From: Pseudomonas sp. PDM18
GTDB lineage: Bacteria > Pseudomonadota > Gammaproteobacteria > Pseudomonadales > Pseudomonadaceae
DNA: 64,000 bases
Direction of reading: 5' to 3'
NCBI RefSeq assembly: GCF_014852585.1
Contig: NZ_JACVBX010000011.1
Span: 124,001 to 188,000 of the forward strand
Shown here: one piece after another, positions 7,729-16,065 of the stretch
Layout of the letters: every line of letters begins with the position of its first letter
How positions within the stretch are numbered: position 1 is the stretch's first letter
Notes under the pieces: model-generated
What the model was told of the DNA's origin: nothing
Databases searched by the model: none
What the model saw: the letters and a program-made list of their open reading frames with translations, nothing else
Program-made: the position numbers and the translations under genes

Positions 7729-8973
7729 ATGGGCACCCTGCTGATCCTGCTCGGCCTGCTGCTGATCCTCGCCGGGTACGTCTGGCTCATCGCCCGCGCC
7801 TTCGAGCGCAGTCTGTTCTGGGGCGTCGCCAGCCTGCTGCCGCCGCTGGCGCTGCTGTTCGTCCTGATTCACTGGCGCCACGCGCGCAATGCCGTCTCCC
7901 TCGGTGGGCTGGGCTGCATTCCGCTGGTGGTCGGCCTGACCCTGCTGGCCAGCCAGGACAGCGCGCGTCTGGAAGCCATTCTTCGCTTCGAATGGCTCAA
8001 GCCCGAACCGGTCGTACAGCCTGAACTGGCCATCGACCTGCGTGGCGAACTGAACGGCAAGCCGTTCGTGCCCGAGCAGGCCGAGTTCATCGATGGCGTG
8101 CTCAGCCTGCGTGAAGGGCAGGATTTCTATGCGCATCGAGAGGTCCAGGTGCGCCTGGTCGCGCCGGTCAACGGCCCGGTCCGGCTCGACGTGTTGCCCG
8201 ACGACAAGGGCCGCCTGCCGGAAATCGAAGTCAGTTGGCTCGCGCCAGGCCAGGACCTGCCCGAGGCGGTGCGCCTGCAGCGTGGCTACAGCCTGCACCT
8301 GGACCTGACGCCCAAGGCTCCCAACCGCATGGAAGGCGTTTTCCACCTGGTGCTGCCAGCGGAGATGCAGACCACGTTGTCGGGCAGTATCGAAGTCTTC
8401 ACCGACCGACTGCGTTACCGCGAGGGCGAGGTGGATACCCACTTCGACTCCCGCGACACCCTGCGTTTTGTGCTGCAGGACTACCTGCAGCGCCGCTTCT
8501 CTCGACGTGACGTCGCCATTACCCGCCTGCCGACCCTGGATACCCAGCGGGCGTCGCAGGAGGTCCAGTTGACCGTAGAGACGGACGGCGAGACGCAGGA
8601 CCTGCAGGTTAAGCTGGAGAAGAACCCGACGCGCGGCTGGGGTGTGAGCGGCGACCACTATCCGCGATTGAAGGCGGCAAGCGTCTCCACCGCCCCAGTA
8701 CAGGCTCCTGCTGCTGCCACGGTCAGCACCTCGGCACCGGCGGCGACGGAAAGCGGCCGCCTGTCCGTGGAGCGCCTGCTGGCCGCTCCCCAGCGCTACG
8801 TCAACCGCAGCATGCGCGTGACCACCGAGCGCGGGCGTACGGCCGAGGGTGTCTTCGTCGGACTGAATGCCGATGGTCGTGTCGTCATTCGTCGGGTCAT
8901 CGAGGGTCCGGGCGAGGCCAGCTACACGCTGCGCCCCAGCGAAATCACCGATATCGAGCTGCCGGCGCACTGA
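7729..8973 (+). CDS. Membrane protein of unknown function
   Basis: 414 aa beginning right after the thioesterase stop. Two or three hydrophobic helices (about residues 2-20, 24-45 and 56-72) anchor a large soluble C-terminal part. That part has a beta-rich region (80-300), a low-complexity Ala/Thr/Pro linker (about 315-345) and a small basic domain 'RYVNRSMRVTTERGRTAEG' resembling an Sm-like or KOW-like beta-barrel. No transporter signature is evident although homologues may be labelled as such. The tandem thioesterases upstream hint at lipid or envelope metabolism. I do not recognise the family. Confidence 0.65.
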   Translation: MGTLLILLGLLLILAGYVWLIARAFERSLFWGVASLLPPLALLFVLIHWRHARNAVSLGGLGCIPLVVGLTLLASQDSARLEAILRFEWLKPEPVVQPELAIDLRGELNGKPFVPEQAEFIDGVLSLREGQDFYAHREVQVRLVAPVNGPVRLDVLPDDKGRLPEIEVSWLAPGQDLPEAVRLQRGYSLHLDLTPKAPNRMEGVFHLVLPAEMQTTLSGSIEVFTDRLRYREGEVDTHFDSRDTLRFVLQDYLQRRFSRRDVAITRLPTLDTQRASQEVQLTVETDGETQDLQVKLEKNPTRGWGVSGDHYPRLKAASVSTAPVQAPAAATVSTSAPAATESGRLSVERLLAAPQRYVNRSMRVTTERGRTAEGVFVGLNADGRVVIRRVIEGPGEASYTLRPSEITDIELPAH

Positions 8974-8992
8974 CCACCCGCCGGCGCTCTGC

Positions 8993-9026
8993 CACCGCCT
9001 TGGCCGACGATGTGGCGGTGATTTTT
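8993..9026 (+). terminator. Possible terminator of the thioesterase-membrane protein unit
   Basis: Stem CACCGCC / GGCGGTG with a 14-nt loop followed by ATTTTT, 20 bp after the membrane protein stop and just ahead of the htpG promoter. The long loop lowers confidence. Confidence 0.45.
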
Positions 9027-9033
9027 CGCCAAC

Positions 9034-9063
9034 CCCTTGAATTGGTTCGGGAAGCCCCCATCT
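9034..9063 (+). promoter_or_regulatory. Sigma32 heat-shock promoter of htpG
   Basis: -35 CCCTTGAA (9034-9041), 14-nt spacer, -10 CCCCATCT (9056-9063). This closely fits the RpoH consensus (CTTGAA, 13-15 nt, CCCCAT-T) and ends 52 bp before the htpG start codon. Established knowledge: htpG is a classical RpoH regulon member. Confidence 0.8.
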
Positions 9064-9115
9064 CGCTGACAGTGGCCGCATGACGCGGCATTTGTCATCC
9101 TCGGAGCGAGAAACA

Positions 9116-11014
9116 ATGAGCGCGGAGACTCAAAAAGAAACACTGGGCTTCCAGACCGAAGTGAAGCAGCTGCTTCACCTGATGATTCATTCCCTGTATT
9201 CGAACAAGGAAATCTTCCTTCGCGAACTGATTTCCAACGCCTCCGACGCCGCCGACAAGCTGCGGTTCGAGGCCCTGGCCAAGCCGGAGCTGCTCGAAGG
9301 CGGCGCCGAGCTGAAAATCCGTGTGAGCTTCGACAAGGACGCCAAGACCGTCACCCTCGAAGACAACGGCATCGGTATGAGCCGCGAGGAAGTGATCGCG
9401 CACCTGGGCACCATCGCCAAGTCCGGCACCGCCGACTTCCTGAAGAATCTCTCGGGTGACCAGAAGAAGGACTCCCACCTGATCGGCCAGTTCGGCGTGG
9501 GCTTCTACAGCGCCTTCATCGTCGCCGATAAAGTGGACGTATTCACCCGTCGCGCCGGCGCTCCGGTCAGCGAGGGCGTGCACTGGTCGTCGAAAGGCGA
9601 GGGCGAGTTCGATGTGGCGAGCATCGACAAGGCTGAACGCGGCACCCGTATCGTCCTGCACCTGAAAGACGGCGAAGAAGAGTTCGCCGACGGCTGGCGC
9701 CTGCGCAACATCGTCAAGAAATACTCCGACCATATCGCGCTGCCCATTGAGCTGCCGAAGGAATCGACCGGCGAAGAAGCCCCGGCCGAGACCGAGTGGG
9801 AAGTGGTCAACCGTGCCAGCGCCCTCTGGACCCGTCCGCGCACCGAGGTGAAGGACGAGGAATACCAGGAGTTCTACAAGCACATCGCCCATGACTTCGA
9901 GAACCCGCTGACCTGGAGCCACAACAAGGTCGAGGGCAAGCTCGAGTACACCTCGCTGCTCTACGTCCCGGCCCGCGCGCCGTTCGACCTGTACCACCGC
10001 GAGGCTCCGCGCGGCCTGAAACTGTACGTGCAGCGCGTGTTCATCATGGACCAGGCCGACCAGTTCCTGCCGCTGTACCTGCGCTTCATCAAGGGCGTGG
10101 TGGACTCCAACGACCTGTCGCTGAACGTCTCCCGCGAGATCCTCCAGTCCGGCCCCATCGTCGACTCGATGAAGTCTGCGCTGACCAAGCGTTCCCTGGA
10201 CATGCTGGAGAAGCTGGCGAGCAACGACGCCGAGGCCTACAAGGGCTTCTGGAAGAACTTCGGCCAGGTGCTGAAGGAAGGCCCGGCCGAGGACTTCGCC
10301 AACAAGGACAAGATCGCCGGCCTGCTGCGCTTCTCCTCCACCAGCGACGAGAGCGGCGAGCAGAGCGTGTCCCTGGCCGACTACATCGGTCGCCTGAAGG
10401 AAGGCCAGGACAAGATCTACTACCTCACCGGCGAAAGCTTCGCCCAGGTGAAGAACAGCCCGCACCTGGAAGTCTTCCGCAAGAAAGGTATCGAAGTGCT
10501 GCTGCTCACCGACCGCATCGACGAGTGGCTGATGAGCTATCTGCCGGAGTTCGACGGCAAGCAGCTGGTCGACGTTGCCCGTGGCGACCTGGACCTGGGC
10601 AGCCTGGACTCCGAAGAGGACAAGAAGGCCCAGGAAGAGATCGCCAAGGCGAAGGAAGGCCTGGCCGAGCGCCTGAAAGCCGCGCTGGGCGATGAAGTCG
10701 CCGAGGTGCGCGTGTCCCACCGCCTGACCGACTCGCCGGCGATCCTCGCCATCGGCGAGCAGGACCTGGGCCTGCAGATGCGCCAGATCCTCGAGGCCAG
10801 CGGGCAGAAGGTGCCGGAAGCCAAGCCGATCTTCGAGTTCAACCCGTCCCACCCGCTGATCGAGAAACTCGACGCGGAAGCCGACGAGGACCGCTTCGGC
10901 GAGCTGACCCACATCCTCTTCGACCAGGCCGCCCTGGCCGCGGGGGACAGCCTGAAGGACCCGGCCGCCTACGTGCGCCGCCTGAACAAGCTGCTGGTGG
11001 AGCTGTCTGCCTGA
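9116..11014 (+). CDS. htpG: Molecular chaperone HtpG (Hsp90)
   Basis: 632 aa from ATG 9116, preceded by a purine-rich RBS (GGAGCGAG); the in-frame ATG at 9080 is rejected. The N-terminal GHKL ATPase domain shows '[10 protein letters not shown]', 'DNGIGMS' and '[11 protein letters not shown]', followed by the middle client-binding domain with the '[11 protein letters not shown]' segment and the C-terminal dimerisation domain. Cytosolic ATP-dependent protein folding and remodelling. Monocistronic by layout: dedicated heat-shock promoter upstream and a strong terminator directly downstream. Full length for the family. Confidence 0.98.
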   Translation: MSAETQKETLGFQTEVKQLLHLMIHSLYSNKEIFLRELISNASDAADKLRFEALAKPELLEGGAELKIRVSFDKDAKTVTLEDNGIGMSREEVIAHLGTIAKSGTADFLKNLSGDQKKDSHLIGQFGVGFYSAFIVADKVDVFTRRAGAPVSEGVHWSSKGEGEFDVASIDKAERGTRIVLHLKDGEEEFADGWRLRNIVKKYSDHIALPIELPKESTGEEAPAETEWEVVNRASALWTRPRTEVKDEEYQEFYKHIAHDFENPLTWSHNKVEGKLEYTSLLYVPARAPFDLYHREAPRGLKLYVQRVFIMDQADQFLPLYLRFIKGVVDSNDLSLNVSREILQSGPIVDSMKSALTKRSLDMLEKLASNDAEAYKGFWKNFGQVLKEGPAEDFANKDKIAGLLRFSSTSDESGEQSVSLADYIGRLKEGQDKIYYLTGESFAQVKNSPHLEVFRKKGIEVLLLTDRIDEWLMSYLPEFDGKQLVDVARGDLDLGSLDSEEDKKAQEEIAKAKEGLAERLKAALGDEVAEVRVSHRLTDSPAILAIGEQDLGLQMRQILEASGQKVPEAKPIFEFNPSHPLIEKLDAEADEDRFGELTHILFDQAALAAGDSLKDPAAYVRRLNKLLVELSA

Positions 11015-11029
11015 GTCGCCGCCTGAAAA

Positions 11030-11063
11030 ACAAAGCCCGCTTCGGCGGGCTTTGTGCTTTCTT
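11030..11063 (+). terminator. Intrinsic terminator of htpG
   Basis: Stem ACAAAGCCCGC / GCGGGCTTTGT capped by a UUCG tetraloop, then a T-rich tract (GCTTTCTT), 15 bp after the htpG stop. Confidence 0.9.
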
Positions 11064-11105
11064 TATCCGCTCCACCCAACCGACAAGCGAAAAGGGGATT
11101 ACCCA

Positions 11106-11837
11106 ATGAGCCAGATCCGCGTGCAACCAGTCGCCTACAGCCAGGATGGCGTGTCCTTCGAGGGCCAGTTGGTATTCGATGCTGCCAGCAACGCGCCGCG
11201 TCCCGGCCTGCTGATGGCGCCGAACTGGATGGGCGTCAGCCAGGGCGCCGTGGATATCGCCCGCAAGGTCGCCGAGCGCGGCTACGTCGTGCTGGTGGCG
11301 GACCTTTATGGCAAGGACGTCCGCCCAAATGGTACGGAACAGGCGGCGGCCGCCATGATGCCGCTCAAGAATGACCGTGCGCTGCTGCGCAAGCGCATGC
11401 AGCTTTCCCTCGCCACCCTGTTGGAGCAGGCCGGCCACGCGCCGCTGGATACCAGCCGGCTGGCGACCTTCGGCTTTTGCTTCGGCGGCTGCTGCGCGCT
11501 GGAGCTGGCCCGCGACGGTGCGCCGCTGGAGGCTGCCGTGTCCTTCCACGGCACCCTGGATACGCCTAACCCGGCCGATGCGAAGAACATCAAGGGGGCG
11601 GTGCTGGTTCTCGACGGCGCGATCGACCCGTTCGTCCCGCGTGAGCAACTGACCGCGTTCGCCAAGGAAATGATCGATGCCCAGGTCGACTGGGCCCTGA
11701 CCAGCTACGGCGGCGCTGCGCATTCCTTTACCGATCCGCATGCGCAGATCCCGGGCAAGATGCAGTACGACGCCAAGATCGCGCGTCGCGCCTTCGCTGC
11801 GATGTTCGACCTGTTGGTCGAGCGCTTCGGCGCCTGA
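11106..11837 (+). CDS. Dienelactone hydrolase family protein
   Basis: 243 aa from ATG 11106. Alpha/beta hydrolase with nucleophile Cys125 in 'GFCFGG', acid Asp174 in 'LDGAIDP' and His206 in 'GGAAHSF', the Cys-Asp-His triad typical of DLH rather than Ser hydrolases. Family reaction: hydrolysis of dienelactone or related cyclic esters, but most chromosomal members have unknown substrates. Placement directly after htpG is, to my knowledge, conserved in Pseudomonas, so this is probably a housekeeping member and not part of a chlorocatechol cluster. Confidence 0.9.
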   Translation: MSQIRVQPVAYSQDGVSFEGQLVFDAASNAPRPGLLMAPNWMGVSQGAVDIARKVAERGYVVLVADLYGKDVRPNGTEQAAAAMMPLKNDRALLRKRMQLSLATLLEQAGHAPLDTSRLATFGFCFGGCCALELARDGAPLEAAVSFHGTLDTPNPADAKNIKGAVLVLDGAIDPFVPREQLTAFAKEMIDAQVDWALTSYGGAAHSFTDPHAQIPGKMQYDAKIARRAFAAMFDLLVERFGA

Positions 11838-11843
11838 CCGGAT

Positions 11844-11871
11844 CGGGGGAGGGCGTCGCGCCGCTCCCCCG
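11844..11871. terminator. GC-rich hairpin between convergent genes
   Basis: Stem of about 8+4 bp (CGGGGGAG...CTCCCCCG) between the dienelactone hydrolase and cytochrome c genes. There is no T-tract on either strand, so it may be a transcript-end or mRNA-stabilising structure rather than a classical terminator. Confidence 0.4.
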
Positions 11872-11879
11872 CGCCGGAT

Positions 11880-13160
11880 TCAACGCAGCTTGGCCACCTT
11901 GAACTCCAGGTCCGGCCAGGCTGGCAGGCCGGCGAAGTCCTCGCGCAGGTACCGCGTCAGTGCGACTACCTGCCCATCGCTCAGGCTGTTGCCGAAGGCC
12001 GGCATGTAGCCCAGCTCTGGTCGTGCGGGATCGCCGATGCCATGCAGGATCACCTGCAGCAGGTTGTCCGGCGTGGCCGCATGCAGGTTGTTGCTCACCG
12101 CCAGCGATAGCCGCACACCATTGAGCTTCGGGCTGTCGCCGTCATGGTGGCAGGCCATGCAGGCACCATTGAATATCCGTCCACCGCGGCCACTGACGGG
12201 CTGCAGCGTGCCGTAGGTCCGCTGCTCCAGTTCGACGGCCCGCTGCTCCGGCGAGAGGTTGCCGGCTTGCTCCGGGAGGAAGGTCGCGAGGTAGCGCGCC
12301 ATTGCCCGCAGGTCCGTATCCGACTGCTGCGTCAGCCCCGCCGAAACCGGCGCCATCGGGCCGGCGGCGGCGCCGTGGTAGCGCGAGAAGCCGTTGCGGA
12401 AATAGTCGTACAGCAGCGCCTGGTTCCAGGGGATGGGTGGCTTGTTGCTGGCGTTGAGCGCAGGAGCCTGCCAGCCGTCCACCGTGGCGCCGGCGAAGCG
12501 ATCCTTACCCGTGCGCTCGGCGCCCAGCGCGTTGCGTGGCGTGTGACAGGCGCTGCAATGACCCAACCCTTCCACCAGATAGGCGCCACGATTCCACGCG
12601 GCATCGCGCTGCGCTTGCGGCTGGAAGATGCCCTTGTCGAAGAACAGGAAGTTCCAGCCCGCCATGATCCGGCGCTGGTTAAAGGGGAAGGGTAGGCGAT
12701 TGTTCGGCCTATCTGCCTTCACGGCCGGACGGCTCATCAGGTAGGCGTACAGGTCGCGCAGGTCTTCGTCTGCGATGCGGGTGAACGCTGTATAGGGGAA
12801 GGCCGGGTAGAGGTAGTCGCCCTCTCGGGAGATACCCGCGCGCATGGCCCGCTTGAAGGCTTCGAAAGACCAGGCGCCGATGCCGGTATCGCGGTCGGGT
12901 GTGAGGTTGGAGGTGTAGAGTGTGCCGAATGGCGTGACCATGGCGCGGCCACCCGTCAGGGGTGCGCCGCCGTCGCGGGTGTGGCACACCGCGCAGTCGC
13001 CCAGCGCGGCCAGCTGCTGGCCACGGGCGATGGCTTCGGCGCTGAAACTTTCGGGGGCTGGCGGGTCGATCGGCGCGATACTCGATTGCCCGGTGGCGAT
13101 CATTCCCACCACGGCAAGTGCAGCCAGCGCGCCGATGGCGACCAGTGAAGTCTTTTTCAT
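11880..13160 (-). CDS. Triheme c-type cytochrome subunit of molybdenum hydroxylase
   Basis: 426 aa from ATG 13160, overlapping the stop of the Mo-subunit gene by 4 bp (translational coupling). The N-terminal hydrophobic signal/anchor (residues 1-25) directs it to the periplasmic face. Three heme c sites: CAVCH (56-60), CSACH (202-206) and CMACH (334-338). It should carry electrons from the molybdenum subunit to the respiratory chain, like the cytochrome subunits of membrane alcohol dehydrogenases and NicB-type enzymes. Last gene of a three-gene operon (15891 to 11880). Its architecture closely resembles the cytochrome at 56787-58013. Confidence 0.9.
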   Translation of the reverse strand: MKKTSLVAIGALAALAVVGMIATGQSSIAPIDPPAPESFSAEAIARGQQLAALGDCAVCHTRDGGAPLTGGRAMVTPFGTLYTSNLTPDRDTGIGAWSFEAFKRAMRAGISREGDYLYPAFPYTAFTRIADEDLRDLYAYLMSRPAVKADRPNNRLPFPFNQRRIMAGWNFLFFDKGIFQPQAQRDAAWNRGAYLVEGLGHCSACHTPRNALGAERTGKDRFAGATVDGWQAPALNASNKPPIPWNQALLYDYFRNGFSRYHGAAAGPMAPVSAGLTQQSDTDLRAMARYLATFLPEQAGNLSPEQRAVELEQRTYGTLQPVSGRGGRIFNGACMACHHDGDSPKLNGVRLSLAVSNNLHAATPDNLLQVILHGIGDPARPELGYMPAFGNSLSDGQVVALTRYLREDFAGLPAWPDLEFKVAKLR

Positions 13161-15394
13161 GACGGTCGCTTCTCCTGCAGCGCGGCGCGAACCCGCTCGG
13201 GCGTGAACGGTGGACGAGTGAGGCGCACGCCGGTGGCGTCGTACAGGGCATTGGCGATAGCGGCGGCGCTGGGCACCGAAGTGGACTCGCCGGCCCCCAG
13301 CGGCGGGGTGCCGGGACGGTCGAGCAGCAGCGCGGTGATTTTCGGCACTTGCAGGAACCCGAGGATCGGATATCCGCCCCATTCAAGACTGGTGACACCA
13401 CTGCGGTCGAAGGTCGAGTACTCCATCAGGGCTCGGCTGGTGGCGTGGATCACGTTGCCGTGGACCTGATGGCGCACGCCGTCGGGGTTGACCATCTGCC
13501 CGCAATCCTGCGCTACGTGGACATCGGTTACACGGACGGCGCCGGTGTGCGGCTCGACCTCGACATCGACTATCCAGGCGGCCCAGGCCGAACCGAACCC
13601 CGGGAAGTCGCTATGGAAATAGCGCGCATAGGCGAAGCCGCGGCCGACCAGCAGGTTGCCCTGGCGAGCTTGAGGGTTGGGGGCGGGACGTGGCTGCCAG
13701 TGGGCGGAGCTGGCCAGTGCGTTGATCAGCGCAACCGCGCGCTCGTCGTGCAGGTAGCGTAGGCGGAACTCGATGGGGTCGGCGCCGGCCATTTGCGCCA
13801 GTTCGTCGATGTAGGACTCGTGAGCGAAGACGTTGGGCAATGCCGACACCCCGCGCATCCACGACGCCCGGACAATGGGCGCGGCGTCGTTGCAGACCAC
13901 GCGCATGTGCGGGTAGGCGTACTGCGGCACGGCGGTGCGGTCGCCCATCCGCGTCACCTGGGGCTTGGCATCCACCTTCGAGGTGAGCAGCAGCGCGAGG
14001 TTGATGCCGTTGTTGGAGGGGTAGCAGGTGGCGAAGTCGTAGGCGGCCACGTTGCCGTCCTTGTCCAGCCCGCCACGGACTTCGATCAGCTGCGCCGAGC
14101 CCTTGGGTTCCCAGCCGTGTTCCTGTTCGCGCATCAATTGCACACGCACCGGGCGGCCGACAGCCAGGGCGAGCAGGGCGGCGTCGGCGGACACGTCATC
14201 GGCGCAGTTGCGCCCGTAGCAGCCGGAGGCTTCCATCCTGATGACTTCGACCTGCTCGGGTTGCATGCCCAGCAGCGTTATCAGGTCGGCGCGCAGGTCG
14301 TGGGGATTCTGGCTGCCGGACCAGACCTTCATCACGCCGTCCTCGAGGTTCGCCAACGCACAGGACGGGCCGATGGAAGCATGCTGCTGGTAGGGCCAGA
14401 CGTAGGTGCGCTGCAGCGGACGGTCGATCTGCCGGAGTACGGCGTCCATCTGCTGGTCGTCCTGCAGCATGCGCGGTTGCTTGGGGTGGGCGCGCAGGGT
14501 TGCTTCCAGGTCGTCGAGGCCCAGCGGCGGCAGGTCGCTCCAGCTCTTCCAGCGCACCTTCAGCGCCCGAGCGATGCGGATCGCCTGCTCCTCGCGTTCG
14601 GCCACCACGCCGATGAAATCACCGATCACCACCAGACGGACAAAGCCGGGCAGCTGGGATACCGATGATTCGTCGACTTCCAGCCGACTCCGGCCCAGGG
14701 GCGCGTTGACGTCGGCGCCGGTGTAGGGCGGACGCACCACGCGGCCGTGGAGCATTCCCGGCAGGCGCATGTCGTGTACGTAGGTCAGCCCGCCGGTGAC
14801 CTTGGCCGGGATGTCGAGGCGCGGCACCGAGTGGCCGACCACCCGGTACTCACTGTGCGGTTTGAGCGGCGCGCCAGCATCGATCTTCAGTTCGAAGCGT
14901 TCGCCACGCAGCAGTTCGCCGTAGCCGATGCGGCGGGCCGGCTTGCCTTTGACGAAGATTTCCCCGTCTGCGCAGTCGAGTTGACGGATGTTGCTGCGGA
15001 GATGTTGCGCGGCGCGCCGCATCAGAAACTCCCGCGCCTCGGCCGCGGCACGGCGCAGCGGAATGGCGCTGACCTGGATGCTGGAGCTGGCGATGGTTGG
15101 GCCCTGGTCGGGGGTGAAGCGGGTGTCGCCGAGCAACAGGGTGATCTGCTTGAGGTCGACGTTCAGTTCCTCGGCGACTATCTGCGTCAGCGCGGTGCGG
15201 ATACCGGTGCCGAGGTCGACGTGGCCACAGGCGGCGGTGATGGTGCCGTTGCCGGCGATGGCGATGAAGCTGTCGACCTGATCGAGGTGCAGGGCGCTAT
15301 CGGCGCCCAGCGCCATCAACGGACGCGGCAATTGCACGCTGACCAGCAGCGCGGCGCTGGCCTTGAGGAAGTGGCGGCGGCCGAGCAGGCTCAT
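13157..15394 (-). CDS. Molybdopterin-binding subunit, xanthine dehydrogenase / isoquinoline oxidoreductase family
   Basis: 745 aa from ATG 15394, overlapping the 2Fe-2S gene by 4 bp; an upstream in-frame start at 15490 is rejected. A twin-arginine signal 'GRRHFLKAS' (Arg6-Arg7) followed by a hydrophobic stretch indicates folded export. The C-terminal 'PLGAGESTS' carries the conserved catalytic Glu of the family. The split architecture (small 2Fe-2S, large Mo subunit, cytochrome c) is that of periplasmic aldehyde or N-heterocycle dehydrogenases such as IorAB. No XdhC-like maturation factor is present in the window. The substrate (aldehyde versus N-heterocycle) cannot be decided. Confidence 0.9.
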   Translation of the reverse strand: MSLLGRRHFLKASAALLVSVQLPRPLMALGADSALHLDQVDSFIAIAGNGTITAACGHVDLGTGIRTALTQIVAEELNVDLKQITLLLGDTRFTPDQGPTIASSSIQVSAIPLRRAAAEAREFLMRRAAQHLRSNIRQLDCADGEIFVKGKPARRIGYGELLRGERFELKIDAGAPLKPHSEYRVVGHSVPRLDIPAKVTGGLTYVHDMRLPGMLHGRVVRPPYTGADVNAPLGRSRLEVDESSVSQLPGFVRLVVIGDFIGVVAEREEQAIRIARALKVRWKSWSDLPPLGLDDLEATLRAHPKQPRMLQDDQQMDAVLRQIDRPLQRTYVWPYQQHASIGPSCALANLEDGVMKVWSGSQNPHDLRADLITLLGMQPEQVEVIRMEASGCYGRNCADDVSADAALLALAVGRPVRVQLMREQEHGWEPKGSAQLIEVRGGLDKDGNVAAYDFATCYPSNNGINLALLLTSKVDAKPQVTRMGDRTAVPQYAYPHMRVVCNDAAPIVRASWMRGVSALPNVFAHESYIDELAQMAGADPIEFRLRYLHDERAVALINALASSAHWQPRPAPNPQARQGNLLVGRGFAYARYFHSDFPGFGSAWAAWIVDVEVEPHTGAVRVTDVHVAQDCGQMVNPDGVRHQVHGNVIHATSRALMEYSTFDRSGVTSLEWGGYPILGFLQVPKITALLLDRPGTPPLGAGESTSVPSAAAIANALYDATGVRLTRPPFTPERVRAALQEKRPS

Positions 15395-15891
15395 GCCGGG
15401 GTCTCCTGGTCGCCGTTGCCGCGCTGATCGCTCCTGCCGGCCGCCCGCCGCACCGCAGCCAGGATCTGCACATGCGCACCGCAGCGGCACAGGTTGTAGG
15501 CCAGCTCCCGGCGAATCTCGTCATCGCTCGGGGTGGGATTGCGGGTGAGCAGGGCCGCGCTGGTCATCACCATGCCGTTGGTGCAGTACCCGCACTGCGC
15601 GGCCTGCTCGTCGATGAAGGCCTGTTGCACCGGGTGCAGGGCATCCAGCGTGCCGAGGCCTTCCAGTGTAGTGACCTGGCGCCCCTGGGCCGCGGAGACC
15701 GGCGTGATGCAGGCTCGGGTGGCGATGCCATCGAGGTGGACAGTGCAGGCGCCGCACTCGCCCAGGCCGCAGCCGAACTTGGGGCCGTTGAGTTGCAGGT
15801 CATTGCGCAGGACGTACAGCAAGGGCGTATCGGCTGCCACGGTGAGCTGCCGGGTCTGGCCGTTGACGAACAGCGAGAGGGGATAAGCCAT
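15391..15891 (-). CDS. (2Fe-2S)-binding subunit of molybdenum hydroxylase
   Basis: 166 aa. The plant-type ferredoxin domain binds the first cluster through Cys41, Cys46, Cys49 and Cys61; the alpha-helical domain binds the second through Cys100, Cys103, Cys135 and Cys137 ('CGYC', 'CRCG'). It transfers electrons from the Mo site to heme. No signal peptide of its own, so it would be exported by hitch-hiking on the Tat signal of the large subunit (known for this family). First gene of the operon; the 174 bp upstream must hold the promoter but I see no convincing consensus there. Confidence 0.93.
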   Translation of the reverse strand: MAYPLSLFVNGQTRQLTVAADTPLLYVLRNDLQLNGPKFGCGLGECGACTVHLDGIATRACITPVSAAQGRQVTTLEGLGTLDALHPVQQAFIDEQAAQCGYCTNGMVMTSAALLTRNPTPSDDEIRRELAYNLCRCGAHVQILAAVRRAAGRSDQRGNGDQETPA

Positions 15892-16030
15892 GGGGTGGGC
15901 TCCTTCCTGGGAGAGTGATGCCCGACACCCTGGCCATGGCCGGATGCAGGGAAAAGGAAGGAAGTCTTCGGGAGCAGCCTGACGCCAGCTAGGGCGAGCA
16001 GGCCGAAAGTGCTGTAGGAATCAGGTGATA

Positions 16031-16051
16031 GGGGCGCAGGTACCGCGCCCC
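16031..16051 (-). terminator. Hairpin downstream of the sugar transporter gene
   Basis: Perfect stem GGGGCGC / GCGCCCC with 7-nt loop, 15 bp beyond the transporter stop. No T-tract follows on the minus strand, so termination is uncertain. Confidence 0.35.
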
Positions 16052-16065
16052 GTCAAGACACGGCG

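Noticed and set aside
11052-11105. N-terminal extension of the dienelactone hydrolase
   Set aside because: It begins within the htpG terminator hairpin; ATG 11106 fits the family start.
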